A stretch of 56,612 nt of DNA from Candidatus Dietzia intestinipullorum (GTDB lineage Bacteria > Actinomycetota > Actinomycetes > Mycobacteriales > Mycobacteriaceae): positions 1 to 56,612 of the forward strand of contig DWWP01000051.1 in assembly GCA_019119635.1 (NCBI GenBank), read 5' to 3'. Under the pieces are notes generated by a model, which was given only the letters and a program-made list of their open reading frames with translations, had not been told where the DNA came from and ran no database searches. Both the position numbers and the translations under genes were made by a program. Numbering within the stretch: position 1 is the stretch's first letter; each line of letters opens with the position of its first letter. Below, piece by piece: positions 53,381 through 56,612 of this stretch.

Positions 53381-53938
53381 TCACTCCTGCGCGGTGTGGG
53401 TGTGCATGCGCACGCCGTCGTCGTTGAAGATGCTGATCACCTGCGCGGGCCGGGAACCCGCGGCCGAGAGACTGTGCGGGACGCGGGTGTCGAATTCGGC
53501 CGCCTCGCCGCGGGTGAGCGTCAACTCCTGCTCCCCCAGCACCAGCCGGAGCCTGCCGGAGAGGACGTAGAGCCACTCGTAGCCGTCGTGCACCCGCGGC
53601 TCGGGGGCGGTGCGGCTGGGCGGGTAGGTGATCTTGTAGGTGGCCACCTGTGCCCCCTCGGGCGCGAGCGGGGTGATCACCATGCCGCCCCGGTGGATCG
53701 CGGGTCGGCGAACGCGGGGGTCGACGACGTCCGGGGCGACCAGATCGTCCAGGCCGATCCCCAGCTGGGTGGTGAGCGGCAGGAGCAACTCGAGGCTGGC
53801 CTGCCTCTTGCCCGACTCGAGGCGCGAGAGAGTGCTCGGCGACATCTCCGCCCGCTCTGCCAGCTCGTCGAGCGTCCAGCCCTTGCTGTGCCGGTACGCG
53901 CGCAACCTCAAGCCGACCTGCTTCAACCCCCCCGCCAT
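53381..53938 (-). CDS. XRE-cupin transcriptional regulator
   Basis: 185 residues. N-terminal HTH_3 (GLRLRAYRHSKGWTLDELAE, then AEMSPSTLSRLESGKRQASLE) and a C-terminal cupin_2 barrel (VHDGYEWLYVLSGRLRLVLG, EFDTRVPHSL). This class senses a small ligand in the cupin. ATG 53938 follows GAAGGAG. It diverges from the oxidoreductase-methyltransferase fusion gene with repeated CTTGCCA sites between, so it is probably the repressor of both. Confidence 0.93.
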   Translation of the reverse strand: MAGGLKQVGLRLRAYRHSKGWTLDELAERAEMSPSTLSRLESGKRQASLELLLPLTTQLGIGLDDLVAPDVVDPRVRRPAIHRGGMVITPLAPEGAQVATYKITYPPSRTAPEPRVHDGYEWLYVLSGRLRLVLGEQELTLTRGEAAEFDTRVPHSLSAAGSRPAQVISIFNDDGVRMHTHTAQE

Positions 53939-53959
53939 CGATCCACTCCTTCCGAGTTG

Positions 53960-53993
53960 CTTGCCAATAGTGCAAGATTCCTTGCCATTCAAG
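53960..53993. promoter_or_regulatory. Repeated operator between xre-cupin and fusion gene
   Basis: CTTGC-CAATAGT-GCAAG (53960-53976) and CTTG-CCATT-CAAG (53981-53993) are inverted repeats, and CTTGCCA occurs directly at 53960 and 53981, 21 bp (two helix turns) apart. Fits binding of two XRE dimers in the divergent promoter. Confidence 0.7.
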
Positions 53994-54016
53994 CACACCT
54001 CGGGTGGACTGTGCTC

Positions 54017-55759
54017 ATGCAGAACAACTCGCACTCGCCAGAACACCACTCATCAGAGCACTGGGACGCGGTCGTCGTCGGCGGCGGTGCCGCGGGCCTG
54101 TCGGCGGCACAGATGCTGGGACGGTCTCGCCGTCGCGTCCTCGTCGTCGACTCGGGCCGGCCCCGCAACCGATTCGCTGCACACGTGCACGGCGTCCTCG
54201 GCCACGACGGCGTCGAGCCCGCCGAACTCGTCCGCCGTGGGAGGGAGGAACTGCGTCAGTACGACGTCACCGTGCGATCGGGGTCGGTGACCTCGGTCGA
54301 CGACGACGAGGACGGCCTGGTCGTCCACCTCGCGGATGCGGCCCCCGCACACGCGCGGGCGCTGATCGTCGCCAGCGGCCAGACCGATGCCCTCCCCGAC
54401 ATCCCGGGGCTGCGCGACCACTGGGGCACGGGGGTGCTGCACTGTCCCTATTGTCACGGCTGGGAGGTGCGGGGTCGCCGGCTCGCGGTCCTCGGGAGCT
54501 CGGAGATGTCCTCGCACCAGGCGCAGCTGGTCCGGCAGTGGACCGATGATCTGGTCTTCTTCACGGCCGGAGCCGGCGACGTCGACCCCGAGGTGATCCG
54601 GCGCCTCCGTGCCCGAGATGTCGAGATCGTGGACACCGCGGTCGCGGAGGTCCTCTCCGAGGACGGGCACCTGTCCGGGGTGCGCTTGGCCGACGACCGG
54701 CGCATCGATCTCGACGCGATCTTCGTCGCCGCCACCGGTCAGCCGCATCTCGATTTCCTCACGGGCATCGAGCTCGAGACCACCGATTCGCCCATGGGCC
54801 GGAACCTGGCCGTGGACGCGATGGGCAAGACCAGCCACCCGCGCATCTATGCGGTCGGGAACGTGGCGAACCCGGGCGCGACCGTGCCGGTGGCCATGGC
54901 TGCGGGCTCGATGGCGGGCGGCGTGGTGAACATGGAGCTCGTCACGGAGGACTTCGACCGCGCCCTCGATGGTGCAGGCGGCCGGGCGCACGACGGGCGG
55001 TCCGGCGCGTCACCGGCCGACTATTGGGAGGGCGAGTACGGCGGTGAGGGGCCCCGGTGGTCGGGCGCCGTCAACGCCACCACCGCGGCTGTCGTCGAAT
55101 CCCTCACCGCTGGCGATGTGCTCGAGCTGGGCTGCGGCGAGGGCGGGGACGCGGTCTGGTTGGCGGAGCAGGGCTGGTCCGTGACGGCGGTCGACATCTC
55201 CCCCACGGCGATCGCACGCGGCGCGGCGGCCGCCGCCGACCGTGGCGTGGCCGAGCGGATCGACTGGGTCGCCGACGACCTGTCGACGTGGACGACCGAG
55301 CAGCGGTTCGACCTGGTCACGGCCAGCTTCTTCCACTCGACCGTCGAGTTGGACCGCACGGCGATTCTCCGGCGGGCGGCCGGGCAGCTGCGTCCCGGCG
55401 GGCATCTGTTGCTCGTGTCGCACGTCTTCGAGTCCGACGCCGACATCCCGCCGTGGGCGAACCGGCCCAGTGGGGGCGAATGTGCTGGTCACGACGAGCA
55501 GGCTGCGCAGCACGCCTCACATCACGGTTCGCAGGATGATTCCAGGCAGCACGGGCATGACGGCCATCAGCACGGCCGAGGTGGGGGCTCCCACCACGAT
55601 CTGCTGACGCCTGCGGAAGACATCGCTGCACTCGCTCTGGATCCGGCCACGTGGGAGGTCGTGCGCGAGGAGGTGCGCCCCCGCGAGGCCGTCGGCCCCG
55701 ACGGGGTGCAGACGGCGACTCTCAAGGACGGCGTCGTGCTGATCCGGCGGCGGCCCTGA
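54017..55759 (+). CDS. Bifunctional thioredoxin-reductase-like oxidoreductase / SAM methyltransferase fusion
   Basis: 580 residues. N-half (to about residue 315) is a FAD/NAD(P) oxidoreductase: AVVVGGGAAGLSAAQ, the CPYC redox pair in VLHCPYCHGWEVRG, GSSEMSSHQA and GNVANPGATVPVAMAAG. C-half is a class I methyltransferase: LELGCGEGGDAVWLAEQ, VTAVDISPTAIARG, FDLVTASFFHS. A His-rich loop (about residues 490-530, some 12 His) near the C-terminus could bind metal. Such fusions are known in actinobacteria but the substrates are not; a metalloid or thiol detoxification role fits. ATG 54017; GTG 54011 adds two residues. Confidence 0.88.
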   Translation: MQNNSHSPEHHSSEHWDAVVVGGGAAGLSAAQMLGRSRRRVLVVDSGRPRNRFAAHVHGVLGHDGVEPAELVRRGREELRQYDVTVRSGSVTSVDDDEDGLVVHLADAAPAHARALIVASGQTDALPDIPGLRDHWGTGVLHCPYCHGWEVRGRRLAVLGSSEMSSHQAQLVRQWTDDLVFFTAGAGDVDPEVIRRLRARDVEIVDTAVAEVLSEDGHLSGVRLADDRRIDLDAIFVAATGQPHLDFLTGIELETTDSPMGRNLAVDAMGKTSHPRIYAVGNVANPGATVPVAMAAGSMAGGVVNMELVTEDFDRALDGAGGRAHDGRSGASPADYWEGEYGGEGPRWSGAVNATTAAVVESLTAGDVLELGCGEGGDAVWLAEQGWSVTAVDISPTAIARGAAAAADRGVAERIDWVADDLSTWTTEQRFDLVTASFFHSTVELDRTAILRRAAGQLRPGGHLLLVSHVFESDADIPPWANRPSGGECAGHDEQAAQHASHHGSQDDSRQHGHDGHQHGRGGGSHHDLLTPAEDIAALALDPATWEVVREEVRPREAVGPDGVQTATLKDGVVLIRRRP

Positions 55760-55781
55760 GCCGACGACGGCCCTCGGGGCG

Positions 55782-55882
55782 GCGGCTGACTCAGCGCGAT
55801 GCCGCTGCGGCGTGTGGCCCCGCCGGGGCTACGCGGCCTCGTTGGAGGCGTGTGGCCCCGCTGGTGATGCTGAGTCAGCCGC
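55782..55882. terminator. Large inverted repeat between convergent genes
   Basis: GCGGCTGACTCAGC (55782-55795) and GCTGAGTCAGCCGC (55869-55882) are perfect 14-bp complements; the right arm contains the stop codon of the ESX-like gene. The interior carries a 15-bp direct repeat GGCGTGTGGCCCCGC (55809-55823 and 55847-55861). A bidirectional terminator or a small inserted element. Confidence 0.6.
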
Positions 55883-56612
55883 TTTGTCGGCCCTTGAGCT
55901 TGTCGACGAGCGCCTGGGCCGGAGAGACCTCCCGGGGACTTGACGGTGGCGTCGGCACGGGCGGGGGCTCCACGTCGCGGCGACCTCCGATGACTGCAGG
56001 GGCGACTCTTGTGGGTTCTCCCAGGATCTCACTGGTGTTGGTGGCATTGACCAGATAGCTTGCCGGTCGGTGCCCGTCGCGCTTGTCGCCGTGTCCGGCT
56101 CCCGCGCCACCCATCATGCCCATCGGCATCCCGCCGACCCGGCCGCCAGCCGTATTCGACGCCGACCCCGCGCCTGCCGGTCCGCCGGCTCCTGCCGCGT
56201 TCGCGGTCAGCGCACCCGGGCCTGCCGGCCCGCCCTTCAGTCCCGGAGTGCCTGCGCCTGCAGCTCCGCCCGATCCGCCGGGCCCGCCCAGTCCTGGAGT
56301 CCCGAGACCCGACAGTGTCCCGGCCCCGCCCATCCGGGTCGCCGCGCCGGCACCGGCCGCAGCAGCGCCGCCGCCGGCAAGCATTCCGGACGCAGAGTTG
56401 AAGCCGCGATCAGCGCTGCGCGAGTTCTGCCGTGCACCGACGCGTGCTGAGCCCAGTGCCCCTGCCCCGGCGGCGACGCCCGGCTGCCCGGATGTGTTCA
56501 TCAACGCCGCGGCCGACGCTGCCGCCGTTCCCGGATTCACGCCGGCGGCGCCGGCACCTGTTCCGCCGACGGGCACGCCGCCAGCGGCCGGTCCGGTGCC
56601 CGCGCCCGCGCC
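55875..56612 (-). CDS. C-terminal part of a Gly/Ala-rich ESX/PPE-associated protein (partial)
   Basis: The frame is open from the window end to TGA at 55877-55875, 245 codons, so the N-terminus is outside. Low-complexity Gly/Ala/Pro (many GAG, GGP and TPGL pieces) for about 165 residues, then a more ordered tail GGMPMGMMGGAGAGHGDKRD, HRPASYLVNATNTSEILGEP, VAPAVIGG and a Pro-rich end. A tail with HRPxYL and APxVIG follows Gly-rich regions of WXG100/PPE-like ESX substrates in Mycobacteriales and Streptomyces. No catalytic motif. The GTG at 56576 is internal, not a start. Confidence 0.65.
   Translation of the reverse strand, partial: GAGAGTGPAAGGVPVGGTGAGAAGVNPGTAAASAAALMNTSGQPGVAAGAGALGSARVGARQNSRSADRGFNSASGMLAGGGAAAAGAGAATRMGGAGTLSGLGTPGLGGPGGSGGAAGAGTPGLKGGPAGPGALTANAAGAGGPAGAGSASNTAGGRVGGMPMGMMGGAGAGHGDKRDGHRPASYLVNATNTSEILGEPTRVAPAVIGGRRDVEPPPVPTPPSSPREVSPAQALVDKLKGRQSG

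Noticed and set aside
53207-54016. Extension of the oxidoreductase-methyltransferase frame back to 53207
   Set aside because: It runs antisense through the tRNA and the XRE-cupin gene and has no domain.

Overview
High-GC actinobacterial chromosome. Gene content and order (glmU-prs-arsC-rplY-pth, metG-tatD-rpfB-ksgA, rsmI/pmt, PPK2, a C-terminal piece of an ESX/PPE-like protein, many GTG starts and GTGA/ATGA overlaps) point to the Mycobacteriales; my best guess is Dietzia or a close relative (inference, no search run). There is no prophage, IS element, rRNA or CRISPR array. One tRNA, tRNA-Ala(CGC), is present.

Layout. 1-8.2 kb is housekeeping: an MFS exporter divergent from glmU-prs-arsC, then rplY with a structured leader and a clear terminator, pth-DUF1990, and prfC. 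8.2-12.5 kb holds a secreted metal-dependent hydrolase translationally linked to an MFS permease and a GH1 beta-glucosidase. 12.5-16 kb (minus) has a broken flavin amine oxidase, an MFS permease and a LysR regulator. 16-23.8 kb is the most organised locus. A BlaI repressor, an M56 peptidase and a CPVC membrane protein (minus) diverge, across two tandem identical-geometry operators, from a six-gene run dsbA-ccdA-ccdA-dsbA-ccdA-lnt (plus). After it comes a beta-lactamase-fold lipoprotein that has lost its catalytic motifs.

25.6-30.2 kb holds a HIBYL-CoA hydrolase/enoyl-CoA hydratase family gene, ppk2, a HAD phosphatase and a DUF559 nuclease-fold gene. Three copies of a 54-bp palindromic element with 18-18-18 architecture lie here, and two of them bracket the DUF559 gene. 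30.2-40 kb is the uup-like ABC-F, ispE, ksgA, rpfB, tatD and metG block, interrupted between ksgA and ispE by a divergent yeiH-like/LysR pair. 40-47.2 kb carries a BCCT transporter, pabB-like, rsmI, the protein O-mannosyltransferase, a nicotinamidase and an MscS channel. 47.2-56.6 kb is accessory metabolism: an OYE-SDR-DoxX operon under a perfect 16-bp palindrome, a GNAT, a thioesterase, a DapA-like enzyme, a beta-carbonic anhydrase, tRNA-Ala, an XRE-cupin regulator divergent from a thioredoxin-reductase-like/methyltransferase fusion, and the 3' part of an ESX-associated Gly/Ala-rich protein cut by the window end.

Across the window about a dozen genes carry a TANNNT hexamer 6-7 nt before the start codon, the signature of leaderless transcripts; this helped to choose several starts.
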